A DNA stretch of 64,000 nucleotides from Verrucomicrobiota bacterium (GTDB lineage Bacteria > Verrucomicrobiota > Verrucomicrobiia > Chthoniobacterales > SZAS-18), in the NCBI GenBank assembly GCA_018240025.1, contig JAFEGM010000078.1, positions 1 through 64,000 on the forward strand, given 5' to 3'. The number at the start of each line of letters is the position of its first letter. Within the stretch, counting starts at the first letter, position 1. The translations under genes and the position numbers were made by a program. Below the pieces are notes generated by a model. The model made no database searches and had not been told where the DNA came from. It saw only the letters and a program-made list of their open reading frames with translations. Of this stretch, positions 33,517-42,078 are shown in pieces.

Positions 33517-34383
33517 ATGGCCAGCAAGCGCGCGATCGTCATCACCGGAGTTTCCACCGGGATCGGAGAAGCCTGCGCCCGGGTGCTGCTGCGCGCAGGC
33601 TTCCGGGTCTTCGGCAGCGTGCGCCGCGCCGCGGACGGCGAGCAGTTGCAGCGCGAGGGCGGCGCCGATTTCACGCCGCTGGTTTTCGATGTGACCGACG
33701 CGGAGGCCGTGCAACGCGGCGCGGCAACGGTCGCAGCTGCGCTCGGCCAGGAGACGCTGGCAGGATTGGTCAACAATGCCGGCATCGCGGTGGCGGGGCC
33801 ACTGGAGCATCTGCGCATCGAGGAGTTGCGCCGCCAGTTCGAGGTCAACGTCATCGCCCCGCTCGTGGTCACGCAGGCGTTTTTGCCGCTGCTCGGCGCC
33901 GACCACGCGCGCACAGGGCCACCCGGTCGCATCGTGCAGATCGGCTCGATTTCCGGGCGCATCGCGGGCCCGTTCGTCGGCCCCTACGTGGCCTCGAAGC
34001 ACGCGCTGGAGGGCCTGTCCGACACCCTGCGGCGGGAGCTGATGATCCACGGGATCGAGGTCGTCATGATCCGCCCCGGACCGATCAAGACGCCGATCTG
34101 GGAGAAGGGGGAGGCGAATGCGACCGACGAATTCGACGCGACCAAGTACCGCGGACCGCTGGAGAAGCTGCGCGCCTATGCCAAACAGGCCGGAGAAACC
34201 GGACTGCCGGCCGAGGATGTCGGGCGGCTGGTGCATCAGGCCCTGACCGTACCCCGGCCGAAGACGCACTACGCCATCGTGCCGCAGGCGTTCACCAATT
34301 GGATCATGCCCCGGTTGCTGCCGGCCCGGATGGTCGATGGCGCGATCGGCCGCCTGTTCGGTCTGCGGCGCCAGCGGCCGTGA
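33517..34383 (+). CDS. Short-chain dehydrogenase/reductase
   Basis: A 288-residue classical SDR. NAD(P) site T-G-V-S-T-G-I-G at 10-17; N-N-A-G near 85; catalytic Ser in I-G-S-I-S-G, Tyr and Lys in Y-V-A-S-K near 155; then R-P-G-P-I-K-T-P. R-R-A after the second strand hints at NADP(H). The ATG at 33517 puts the Rossmann motif at the usual place. It lies directly downstream of the fatty acid hydroxylase-like gene and probably shares its transcript; a lipid alcohol or ketone substrate is a guess from context. Confidence 0.85.
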   Translation: MASKRAIVITGVSTGIGEACARVLLRAGFRVFGSVRRAADGEQLQREGGADFTPLVFDVTDAEAVQRGAATVAAALGQETLAGLVNNAGIAVAGPLEHLRIEELRRQFEVNVIAPLVVTQAFLPLLGADHARTGPPGRIVQIGSISGRIAGPFVGPYVASKHALEGLSDTLRRELMIHGIEVVMIRPGPIKTPIWEKGEANATDEFDATKYRGPLEKLRAYAKQAGETGLPAEDVGRLVHQALTVPRPKTHYAIVPQAFTNWIMPRLLPARMVDGAIGRLFGLRRQRP

Positions 34384-34389
34384 TGCGCG

Positions 34390-35733
34390 CTACTTCGCGC
34401 GGCTCACGTCGAGCGGAGTACCGGTGGCGAACTGCGCCGGCAGCACGCGGAGCAGGCCGGCGACGGTCGGATGCAGCTGATTCCACTGCACCAGCCCGAG
34501 ATCGCGCCCGGCCGGGTTGGCGGGATCCCAGATGGCCAGGAAGCCGAGCATTTCCGGGTTCTCCCGCACGTCCCAGCCGTGCATGCCGCGCGGGTCGCGC
34601 GAGCCGGGACGAATGGCCACGATGGGCTCGTCGGCCGGCTCCCAGGTGAAGGTCATGCCGCGCGGCAGCACCACGATCAAGTCCCCGCAGCGAGTGGGAT
34701 GCGCATAGCCCCAGTCCTTCGGCGCCTCCTCGCGGCGCACGGCCACGATGCCGGCATCGGCAGCCTTCAGCTTGTCGATTAACTCCTGCAGGCGCTTGGC
34801 GCGTTCCGGCGAGCCGGCGGGGAAGGCCTGCGGATCGAGAAACACGTGGCCGACGTTGCCGGTGGTCGTGAGTTTGAGGCTCGGGTCCCGTCGCGGCACG
34901 CCGAGAATGCGCTCGAAGTTGGCCACCTTGGTCACCGGGGACATGCCGTGGTCGGCGCTGAAGACGAAGACGAGCCGATCGCGCGAGGTGCGGCGCTGAG
35001 CCTGCCAGACGGCGCGGGCGCGTTCGACGAATTTGCCCAACAGCGCGTCGGTGGTCTGGACCATCTTGCGCGTTTCCTCCGACTGCGGTCCGGTGTCGTG
35101 GCCGGGCTTGTCCGTGGCGATCACGTAGCCCATGACCAGATGCACGGGACGGGCCCCCGGCTTGCGCAGTACGCCTTCCCAAGCCTCGAGCAGGTTGTTC
35201 AGCCGCGCCTCATCGGTGAGCGAGCCATCGAACTTCTCTCCGAACACGGTGGTGCGGACCGCCCCCTTCTGGCTGTGCGACAGGGGCCAGTCGAGCACCA
35301 CCGTCGAAACGCCCTGACGTTGCGCCGTCAGCCAGATCGGCTCGGCCTGGAGCAGCGAGGCATCGTTGGGATAGCCGTACTGCGTCTTGGTGGAGGCGTC
35401 GTAGAACGAGTTCGCCGTGATCCCGTGTCGCTCGACGCTCACTCCGGTCGCGAGGGAGCAGTGCGAAGGAAAGGTGATCGAGGGGAAGACCGGCGCCAGC
35501 TGCGCGCTCCAGGCCGCCTCCCGGCGCAGACGCTGGAAAAACGGCAGGTCCGGAGCGGCCGAGTAGTCGCCGCGAAAGCCGTCGATGCTGATCCACACCA
35601 CCGTCGTCCGCGCGGCGCGGTCCAGCGCTTTGGAATACATCGACCAGGCCAGCCAGAGACCGCCGCCGAGCGCGCAGGCGAAGACGAGAAGGATGGTGAA
35701 GGCGCCTCGACGCGCGGGCTGATCGGTGGACAT
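34390..35733 (-). CDS. Membrane-anchored nucleotide pyrophosphatase/phosphodiesterase
   Basis: A 447-residue alkaline-phosphatase superfamily enzyme of the NPP group. An N-terminal transmembrane segment (about 10-32) anchors it with the catalytic part outside. Metal and nucleophile motifs: I-S-I-D-G-F-R-G-D-Y near 49, F-P-S-I-T-F-P-S-H-C with the Thr nucleophile, D-K-P-G-H-D near 207 and S-A-D-H-G-M near 258. It hydrolyses phosphodiester or pyrophosphate bonds; the actual substrate is unknown. The ATG at 35733 starts just ahead of the anchor; the much longer open frame upstream has no protein-like sequence. It faces the SDR gene across a gap of only six bases. Confidence 0.82.
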   Translation of the reverse strand: MSTDQPARRGAFTILLVFACALGGGLWLAWSMYSKALDRAARTTVVWISIDGFRGDYSAAPDLPFFQRLRREAAWSAQLAPVFPSITFPSHCSLATGVSVERHGITANSFYDASTKTQYGYPNDASLLQAEPIWLTAQRQGVSTVVLDWPLSHSQKGAVRTTVFGEKFDGSLTDEARLNNLLEAWEGVLRKPGARPVHLVMGYVIATDKPGHDTGPQSEETRKMVQTTDALLGKFVERARAVWQAQRRTSRDRLVFVFSADHGMSPVTKVANFERILGVPRRDPSLKLTTTGNVGHVFLDPQAFPAGSPERAKRLQELIDKLKAADAGIVAVRREEAPKDWGYAHPTRCGDLIVVLPRGMTFTWEPADEPIVAIRPGSRDPRGMHGWDVRENPEMLGFLAIWDPANPAGRDLGLVQWNQLHPTVAGLLRVLPAQFATGTPLDVSRAK

Positions 35734-35838
35734 GAAGCGGCCAGAATAACGAGGATTCAATCCGATGCAGCGTCCAAGTGCGGACGATGTGACACGCCGC
35801 GATCGAATGCGAGCGCACCCAGCGGCGTCCAAGCTGCG

Positions 35839-36630
35839 ATGTGGTCCGCCAAAGTCCGCGCCTGTGTCGTTCTCGCCTGCTGTCTGACGGGTGTCGCCGC
35901 TCTTCCGGCCAGCTGGGATGCGCCGGTCTCCCGCGAAAAACCGGGGGATTTTCCCGCCCTGCCTACGCCGCTGCGGGCGACTTACCGCATCGGCTGGAGC
36001 GGCCTGACGGCCGCCCGCGCGACCGTGGCCGTGACCAAACGAGGCGGCCAGTATGATTTCGCCGCCGACACCACTACGGTGGGCGCGGCGCGGGTGCTCT
36101 TTCCGCTCGATGCCACCATTCGCTCCACGACCGATGCCAGCACACTGCGCCCCGTGCGGGTGGAGCAATCGGAGCGGCGGCGCGACCGGGTGATCGAGGA
36201 GCGCGTGCGCTTCAACGGCGAAGGGGCCGAGCGCATCAAGGAAGTGCGCCCTCACAAAGGCCCGGCCAAGGACCCGGAGGTGAAGACCTTCCAGAGCGAC
36301 GCACTGCACGATTTTTTCAGCTGCTTCCTGGCCCTGCGCAGCCAGCGGCTCGCGGCCGGACAGACGCGGACGCTGGCGGTGATGTCACCGAGCGTGCCGT
36401 ACCTAATCACGCTGACTCATCGCGGAACCGAGCGGCTGCGTATCGGAGGCAAGGACGTCGAGGCGCTCAGGTTCTCGGTCGATGCGCTGAGCAAGGTCAG
36501 CGACGGCGAGGCCAAGCCGCAGAAGAAATTCCGCAAGGCGACCGTCTGGGTCTCGAACGACGATCGACGCGAGATCGTGCGAGCGGAATCGCAGGTCTTC
36601 ATCGGCTCGGTCTTCCTCGAAAAGGAATGA
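35839..36630 (+). CDS. DUF3108-type exported protein
   Basis: A 263-residue protein with a signal segment (1-22). The rest fits the DUF3108 beta-rich pattern: L-R-A-T-Y-R-I-G-W-S-G-L-T-A-A-R near 51, repeated D-A-T-I-R-S-T-T-D-A and R-V-E-Q-S-E-R-R-R strands, L-H-D-F-F-S-C-F near 157, and W-V-S-N-D-D-R-R-E-I-V near the end. Family members are probably periplasmic and of unknown function. The ATG at 35839 is the one followed by the hydrophobic segment. It is divergent from the NPP gene and convergent with the RlpA gene. Confidence 0.72.
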   Translation: MWSAKVRACVVLACCLTGVAALPASWDAPVSREKPGDFPALPTPLRATYRIGWSGLTAARATVAVTKRGGQYDFAADTTTVGAARVLFPLDATIRSTTDASTLRPVRVEQSERRRDRVIEERVRFNGEGAERIKEVRPHKGPAKDPEVKTFQSDALHDFFSCFLALRSQRLAAGQTRTLAVMSPSVPYLITLTHRGTERLRIGGKDVEALRFSVDALSKVSDGEAKPQKKFRKATVWVSNDDRREIVRAESQVFIGSVFLEKE

Positions 36631-36657
36631 TTGCCGATTGGGCGGTGGCTTTCCGGC

Positions 36658-37065
36658 TCAGTCGACCACCTCAATCCGCACCCGCGTCAGTCCGTGGCCT
36701 TTGAAGCCCAGCAGGTGCGCCGCCTTGGGCGAGACGTCGATGATGCGTCCGTCGATGTAGGGCCCGCGGTCCGTGATCTGCACCGTGACTTCCTCGCCGT
36801 TGTTTAGATTGCGCACCTTCACCAGCGTGCCGAGGCGCAAGGTCCGATGCGCCGCGATCAGCGCGCTGTTCGACCACTTCTTGCCGCTGGCCGTGCGGGA
36901 ATGTCGGCTGAAGCGGCTCGGCGCGTGCCAGGAGGCGAGCCCTTCCTCGCTGTAGCCGCGCTGGGCCGGGCTATGCACGACCCGGATGACCGGTGAGGGA
37001 CCGCGCGAGGCGCACCCAGCGAGCAGAAGACACGAGGCGAGAGCGAAAAGAAGGAGCGGACGCAT
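36658..37065 (-). CDS. rlpA: RlpA-like double-psi beta-barrel lipoprotein
   Basis: A 135-residue lipoprotein with signal L-L-L-A-G-C (Cys about residue 18) and an RlpA-type double-psi barrel: E-G-L-A-S-W-H near 41, T-A-S-G-K-K-W near 58, A-A-H-R-T-L-R-L-G-T near 71 and I-T-D-R-G-P-Y near 97. RlpA proteins bind or cut denuded peptidoglycan strands during septation. There is no SPOR domain, so this is the short form. The Glu/His/Asp-type residues of active RlpA appear kept (His in S-W-H, Asp in T-D-R-G). The start ATG lies right before the lipobox. Confidence 0.85.
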   Translation of the reverse strand: MRPLLLFALASCLLLAGCASRGPSPVIRVVHSPAQRGYSEEGLASWHAPSRFSRHSRTASGKKWSNSALIAAHRTLRLGTLVKVRNLNNGEEVTVQITDRGPYIDGRIIDVSPKAAHLLGFKGHGLTRVRIEVVD

Positions 37066-37191
37066 GACCGGGGTGGGGCGGAATCGTGCGAATGCACGAT
37101 CTGTGCCGCTCTGGCCAGCGGATTCCGCGCTGGACATTCCAGCGCGCCCCGCCACGCTCCGCGCGCAAATCCCCTTCCCACATTTCCTGCC

Positions 37192-39153
37192 ATGGCCCTG
37201 GCCCAACTGAACGAAGAGCAAACCCGCACTTGGACCCGCGAGCAGAAGGATCGGTGGTGGTATGAGAATTTCTATCGGGGCGACATGCGGCAGCTCACGC
37301 TCCGTTCGGCGCTGACCGGCTTCTTCATGGGCGGCATCCTCTCCGCCACGAATCTTTACATTGGCGGAAAAACGGGCGTCTCGCTCGGGGTCGGACTGAC
37401 TTCGGTGATTCTCGCCTTCGCCCTTTTCCGTGCGCTGGCCAAGGCCGGCTTCCAGGACTTCACCATTCTCGAAAACAACGCACTGCAGTCGATCGCCACC
37501 TCGGCCGGCTACGTCAGCAGCCCCCTCATTTCCTCGCTGGCTGCCTACATGCTCGTCTCGGGCAATATCCCGGCGTGGTGGCAGATCGTCATCTGGCTGA
37601 TCGTGATTTCCCTCATCGGCGTGCTGGTGGCGTTCCCGATGAAACGAAAATTCATCAACGACGACCAGCTGCCCTTCCCCGAGGGCGGCGCCTGCGGCGT
37701 GGTGCTCGATGCGCTCTACAATACGGGCGAGAAGGGCGGCGGCGAAGGTGTCTTCAAGGCGCGGGTGCTCGGCATTGCCGCGGCCATCGCAGGCGGCTGG
37801 CAGTTTCTTTGCAGCGATGCGCTGATGAAATACGCGCTCCTCAAGAAATCCGCCTTCCACGTCTCCGAGCATCTCGATGACTACTACTACCTGCTCATGG
37901 CGAAGCTCAGTCTCTGGAAACCGCAGATTCTGGGCACGGATTTCAAGACGCTCGGCCTCCGTCTGACGGCCGATCTTTCCATGTTCGGAGTCGGCGGCCT
38001 CATGGGCATTCGCGTGGCCGGTAGCGTCTTCCTCGGCGCCTTCATCAATTTCGTCATCCTCGCGCCGATCATCATCCAGCGCGGGGAAATCGCCCCCTAC
38101 ACGAATGCGGCCGGCAAGCTGGTGAAGATCAGCCGTGGCGAGATCGTCAATCAGTGGTCGCTCTGGTGGGGCGTGACCATGATGGTGGTTGGCTCGCTCG
38201 TGGCGCTGCTCGGCAAGCCCGAGCTTTTCACCAGCGCCTTCAAGACCTTGAGCGGCAAGAAGAGCGACCAGCCGGCGCAGACGGACGTGCTCAAGGACAT
38301 CGAACTGCCGCTGTGGATCTCGGCGGTGGGCGTGCCGATCATGAGTCTGATCGCCGCCTGGGTGACCAACGCGTTCTTCGGCGTGCCGTTCTACTACGTG
38401 CTGCTGGCATTGCCGCTGATCTTCATCCTCACGGTCATCTGCACGAACTCGATGGCCCTCACGTCCTGGACCCCGACCGGCTCGCTGAGCAAGATCACCC
38501 AGTTCTCGTTCGGCGCGCTCGACCGCACGAATCCGGCCACCAATCTGACCACGGCGGGCATGACGGCCGAGATCGCGGCCAATGCGGCGAATCTTCTTTC
38601 CGACATCAAGCCCGGCTACATGCTCGGCGCCAAGCCGCGCCAGCAGGCCATCGGGCACGTGATCGGCATCTTCGCCGGCGCGCTGGCGGCGGTGCCGCTC
38701 TTCTTCGTGCTCTTCCTGCGCGGGAAGGACGGCAACTTCTCGGTCGACAACATCGTCTCCGACGCCTTTGGCTTCCCCGCCGCGCTGCAATGGAAGGGCG
38801 TGGCCGACATCATCGCCAAGGGGCTGAAGGCGCTCCCGGCCACCGCCATCTGGTCGATGATCGTGGCGGCGGTCATCGCCGCCACCATCGAGATCTACAC
38901 GATCGTCCGAAAGAAGCCGTTCCCGCTCTCGACCGTTTCCATCGGCCTCGGCGTGGTGCTGCCGCCCAACGCCTCGTTCACCATGTTCCTCGGCGCGCTC
39001 TTCTTTTGGTGGATGAAGCGCAAGCACACCGACACCGAGAGCAAGCCCTACAAGCTCTGGGTCGACAGCATGGAGCCGATCTGCGCCGGCCTGATCACGG
39101 GTGCCGCGCTCATCGGTATCGCCAATACGCTGGTCGGCGTGTTCTTCGACTGA
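37192..39153 (+). CDS. OPT family oligopeptide transporter
   Basis: A 653-residue polytopic membrane protein of the OPT family, which imports oligopeptides or metal-chelate complexes with protons. There are about 14 hydrophobic spans. The N-terminal motif T-G-F-F-M-G-G-I-L-S-A-T-N-L-Y near 43, G-L-T-S-V-I-L, and the later G-M-T-A-E-I-A-A-N-A-A-N-L-L near 455 are typical of bacterial OPT proteins. I cannot tell peptide from siderophore substrates. It may be cotranscribed with hpt and moaD, the gap to hpt being 85 bases. Confidence 0.88.
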   Translation: MALAQLNEEQTRTWTREQKDRWWYENFYRGDMRQLTLRSALTGFFMGGILSATNLYIGGKTGVSLGVGLTSVILAFALFRALAKAGFQDFTILENNALQSIATSAGYVSSPLISSLAAYMLVSGNIPAWWQIVIWLIVISLIGVLVAFPMKRKFINDDQLPFPEGGACGVVLDALYNTGEKGGGEGVFKARVLGIAAAIAGGWQFLCSDALMKYALLKKSAFHVSEHLDDYYYLLMAKLSLWKPQILGTDFKTLGLRLTADLSMFGVGGLMGIRVAGSVFLGAFINFVILAPIIIQRGEIAPYTNAAGKLVKISRGEIVNQWSLWWGVTMMVVGSLVALLGKPELFTSAFKTLSGKKSDQPAQTDVLKDIELPLWISAVGVPIMSLIAAWVTNAFFGVPFYYVLLALPLIFILTVICTNSMALTSWTPTGSLSKITQFSFGALDRTNPATNLTTAGMTAEIAANAANLLSDIKPGYMLGAKPRQQAIGHVIGIFAGALAAVPLFFVLFLRGKDGNFSVDNIVSDAFGFPAALQWKGVADIIAKGLKALPATAIWSMIVAAVIAATIEIYTIVRKKPFPLSTVSIGLGVVLPPNASFTMFLGALFFWWMKRKHTDTESKPYKLWVDSMEPICAGLITGAALIGIANTLVGVFFD

Positions 39154-39238
39154 GCGGACCCAGCCGGCGGGCGTCGACAAGCCGGCGCCCGCGTCGAAAT
39201 TCCCCTTCCGGACGTCGATTCCCGGCTACTGTCTTCCG

Positions 39239-39814
39239 ATGCTTCGCGACCTCGACCGCGTCCTCTATCACGAATCGACCATCCTCGTCCGGCTCGATGA
39301 GCTGGCCGCGCAGATCACGAAGGAATACCGCGATCTCGAGCTGACCGTGGTGGCGGTGCTGAACGGCAGCTTCATGTTCATGGGCGACCTGCTGCGGCGC
39401 ATTCCGCTGCCGCTGCGGGTCGACTGCGTCTCGGTCGCCAGTTACCACGGCGGGACCGAGACGACGGGCAAGGTCACGTTCGATCAGCTCAGCATCCCGG
39501 ATGTGAAGGGGCGGCACGTGCTCATCCTCGACGACATCCTGGACAGCGGTCTGACCATGGATGCCATCAAGCACAAGCTGGGTGGACTCGGGGCGAAGAG
39601 CATCAAGGTCTGCGTGCTGCTGCGGAAGCTGAAGAAGCGGATGGCCGAGGTGGACGCCGAATACGTGGGCTTCGACATCGGCGACGAATTCGTGGTCGGC
39701 TACGGGCTCGATTTCCAGGAGAAGTACCGCAACCTCCCGTGCATCGGCGTGCTCCTGCCCGAGGTGATCGAGGCCGGTTTCGCGGCGGCCCGCGCGGCCA
39801 AGGACAAGGAGTGA
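39239..39814 (+). CDS. hpt: Hypoxanthine phosphoribosyltransferase
   Basis: A 191-residue purine salvage enzyme converting hypoxanthine (and usually guanine) with PRPP to IMP or GMP. The PRPP loop V-L-I-L-D-D-I-L-D-S-G-L-T near 96-108, the V-A-V-L-N-G-S-F-M-F near 38 and S-Y-H-G-G near 68 are characteristic; F-D-I-G-D-E-F-V-V-G-Y-G-L-D near 145 is the metal and base-binding region. ATG at 39239 gives normal length. The moaD gene follows seven bases later. Confidence 0.92.
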   Translation: MLRDLDRVLYHESTILVRLDELAAQITKEYRDLELTVVAVLNGSFMFMGDLLRRIPLPLRVDCVSVASYHGGTETTGKVTFDQLSIPDVKGRHVLILDDILDSGLTMDAIKHKLGGLGAKSIKVCVLLRKLKKRMAEVDAEYVGFDIGDEFVVGYGLDFQEKYRNLPCIGVLLPEVIEAGFAAARAAKDKE

Positions 39815-39821
39815 GCGGACG

Positions 39822-40067
39822 ATGAAGGTGACCGTCGAATACTACTCCCGGCTGCGCGACCTGTGCGGCGTCGGCAGCGAGGAGATCGAGCTATCCGCCG
39901 GCGCGCCGGTCAGCGAGTTGTTGAAGACCTGCTTCCTGCGCCACGCCGGGCTCGGGGCGTGGCAATCGCACCTGCTGATCGCGGTTGGCGTCGAGTACGT
40001 CGGGCGCGGCCACGCGCTGGCCGATGGCGACGTCGTCTCGCTCATGCCACCCGTACAGGGCGGCTGA
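39822..40067 (+). CDS. moaD: Molybdopterin synthase sulfur carrier subunit MoaD
   Basis: An 81-residue ubiquitin-fold protein starting M-K-V-T-V-E-Y-Y-S-R-L-R and ending P-P-V-Q-G-G. The C-terminal Gly-Gly is thiocarboxylated and donates sulfur to cPMP in complex with MoaE. It directly follows hpt, an unusual partner, and is far from moaE and mocA in this window. The D-V-V-S-L-M-P-P-V near the end matches MoaD rather than ThiS. Confidence 0.9.
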   Translation: MKVTVEYYSRLRDLCGVGSEEIELSAGAPVSELLKTCFLRHAGLGAWQSHLLIAVGVEYVGRGHALADGDVVSLMPPVQGG

Positions 40068-40093
40068 GCGAGCGAGTGGCCGGCCCCGCGGCG

Positions 40094-41938
40094 TCAGAAC
40101 TTGGGCGTGTAGTGCATCGGACTGCCAGGACCGAGAGGTAGATCGGTCCAGTAGTAGCCGAGCAGGAAGAGGGTCCAGAGCACGCCGAAGAAGAGCGAGT
40201 ACGGCAGCATCAGGGAGATGAGCGAGCCGAGTCCGGCATTCTTCTGGTACTTCTGCAGCACCACGAGAATGATGAGCAGATAGCTGTTCAGCGGGGTGAT
40301 GATGTTGACCACCGAGTCGCCGATCCGGTAGGCCGCCGTGGTCAGTTCGGGGCTGATGCCGACCATCATGAACATCGGGATGAAGATGGGCGCGAGCACT
40401 CCGAATTTGCTCAGCATTCCGCCGATGGCGAAGTCGCCCAGGATCACGAGCAGAACGAAGAGGACGAGCAGGAAGGGCACCGGCAGATCGATCTGCACGA
40501 GCAGCGAGCCGCCCGCGTAGGCGAGCAGGCGGTCGAGTCGCGAATAGGCGAAGTAGTTGACGAACTGCGCCATGAAGAAGGCGATCACGAGCACCGGCAC
40601 GATGCTCTGGATGCCCGCGTAGAATCCGCCCACGAGGTCCTTTTGCGAACGCAGGGTGCCTGCGAACGCACCGAAGACGAGGCCGGGCACGAGGAAGGCG
40701 AAGAAGATGATCGGCACGATGACCTGCGACCACCGCGGAGTCGGGTTTTCAATCAGCGCGCGACGCCCCGACGACTCCGTGACCAGCAGCGGGTCGCGCG
40801 CCAGGACCATCTGCGGCGGGACGCCGGCTGGCGTCGGTCCGGGCGGCTGAATCTGCACCGGCAGCGCGGCCAGGACGCGTCCGTCCGCCAGGGTCGGCTG
40901 ACCGACGCCGTGCAGCGGCATGCCGGGCGTGTAGATCATGTAAGCGAACGCGCCCAGCACGAGCGCCATGGCCGCGACGGCCCAGGCCAGAGCGCGCTTC
41001 TCGCGCGGCTGCAGCGACATGTCGCGCAGCGCCTTCTCCTGCTCCGGGTCGCCCGCGGCCTCGCGAGCGGCGAGGCGCTGGAGGCGCGGCTCGACGATGC
41101 GATCGGTCACATACCAGCCCGCCAGCATGACGGTGATGGCGGAGCCCATCTTGAAGTAGAGATTGTGCAGGATGTTCACCTGATAGGCCGGATCGATGAT
41201 CCGCGCCGCATCCTGGGCGAAGCCGGTCAGCGCGCCGTCACCGCCGGTCGGGAAGAATCCTGCCCCGAATCCACCGGCCACGCCCGCGAAGGCCGCGGCC
41301 AAGCCGGCGACCGGGTGCCGCCCGACCGCGTGGAAGAGCGCGGCGGCCAGCGGCGGCAGGATGATGTAGCCGGCATCGCTGGCGACCGAGGCGTTCGCTC
41401 CCAGGAGGACGATGACGGGCGTCAACAGCGAGGCCGGTGTGGCCACCGCCAGCGCCCGCATCAGCGCGCTGAAAAAGCCGAACTTCTCGGCCAGTCCGAT
41501 GCCGAGAATGGCCGCGAAGATCAGCCCCAGTGCCGGCAGCGAAGTGAAGTTCCGCAGCATCGAGGAGAGCATCCAGTAGAGCCCCTCGCTGGTGAGAAGC
41601 GACCGTGGCGTAATGGGCTGACCGGACGGGACCAGCGCCACTTCGGGTTGGCCGTCGGGGCCTTTTTTCGGCTTGCGCACCGGCTGCCCGGCCGCATCGA
41701 GCACGATGCTGCCGGAGGCGTCGCGCTTCTCGACCGTGACCACCTGCGGTCGCACCGGTTGCACCGACCAGCCGGCGGCAGCACCGATGGCCGAAGCCAC
41801 GATGCAAAGCGCGCCCAAGATGATGAAGATCAGCGTGGGGTCGGGGAGTTTGTTGCCGAGCCACTCGATGCGGTCGAGCAGGGTCAGGCGCGGAGGGGTG
41901 GCCGAGGCGGCCGGGGGAGGCTCGGGGGTCGGATGCAT
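40094..41938 (-). CDS. AbgT family transporter
   Basis: A 614-residue membrane protein of the AbgT family (p-aminobenzoyl-glutamate importers and, in some members, sulfonamide efflux pumps). The start R-L-T-L-L-D-R-I-E-W-L-G-N-K-L-P-D-P is the family hallmark. G-A-N-A-S-V-A-S-D-A-G-Y and N-I-I-T-P-L-N-S-Y-L are the conserved transport-core motifs. Two large soluble loops interrupt the spans (about 65-110 and 375-430), longer than in E. coli AbgT. The ATG at 41938 precedes the hallmark. Convergent with moaD. Confidence 0.88.
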   Translation of the reverse strand: MHPTPEPPPAASATPPRLTLLDRIEWLGNKLPDPTLIFIILGALCIVASAIGAAAGWSVQPVRPQVVTVEKRDASGSIVLDAAGQPVRKPKKGPDGQPEVALVPSGQPITPRSLLTSEGLYWMLSSMLRNFTSLPALGLIFAAILGIGLAEKFGFFSALMRALAVATPASLLTPVIVLLGANASVASDAGYIILPPLAAALFHAVGRHPVAGLAAAFAGVAGGFGAGFFPTGGDGALTGFAQDAARIIDPAYQVNILHNLYFKMGSAITVMLAGWYVTDRIVEPRLQRLAAREAAGDPEQEKALRDMSLQPREKRALAWAVAAMALVLGAFAYMIYTPGMPLHGVGQPTLADGRVLAALPVQIQPPGPTPAGVPPQMVLARDPLLVTESSGRRALIENPTPRWSQVIVPIIFFAFLVPGLVFGAFAGTLRSQKDLVGGFYAGIQSIVPVLVIAFFMAQFVNYFAYSRLDRLLAYAGGSLLVQIDLPVPFLLVLFVLLVILGDFAIGGMLSKFGVLAPIFIPMFMMVGISPELTTAAYRIGDSVVNIITPLNSYLLIILVVLQKYQKNAGLGSLISLMLPYSLFFGVLWTLFLLGYYWTDLPLGPGSPMHYTPKF

Positions 41939-42078
41939 GGGAGGAAGCCGTCGCGCCGGCGACGGGCGCGGGGAGTTAGCACGCTTCGCGATTTTCGCCA
42001 GTGTAGGATTTCGCCTGACGTGATCGAATCGGGGAATGGTGGCTTGCGGTGGCCAGACCCGGTCCGCAGGCTCGCGAC

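Noticed and set aside
37066-39180. Long upstream extension of the RlpA-like frame on the minus strand
   Set aside because: It lies entirely opposite the OPT transporter gene. Only the last 135 codons, starting with a lipoprotein signal, look like protein.
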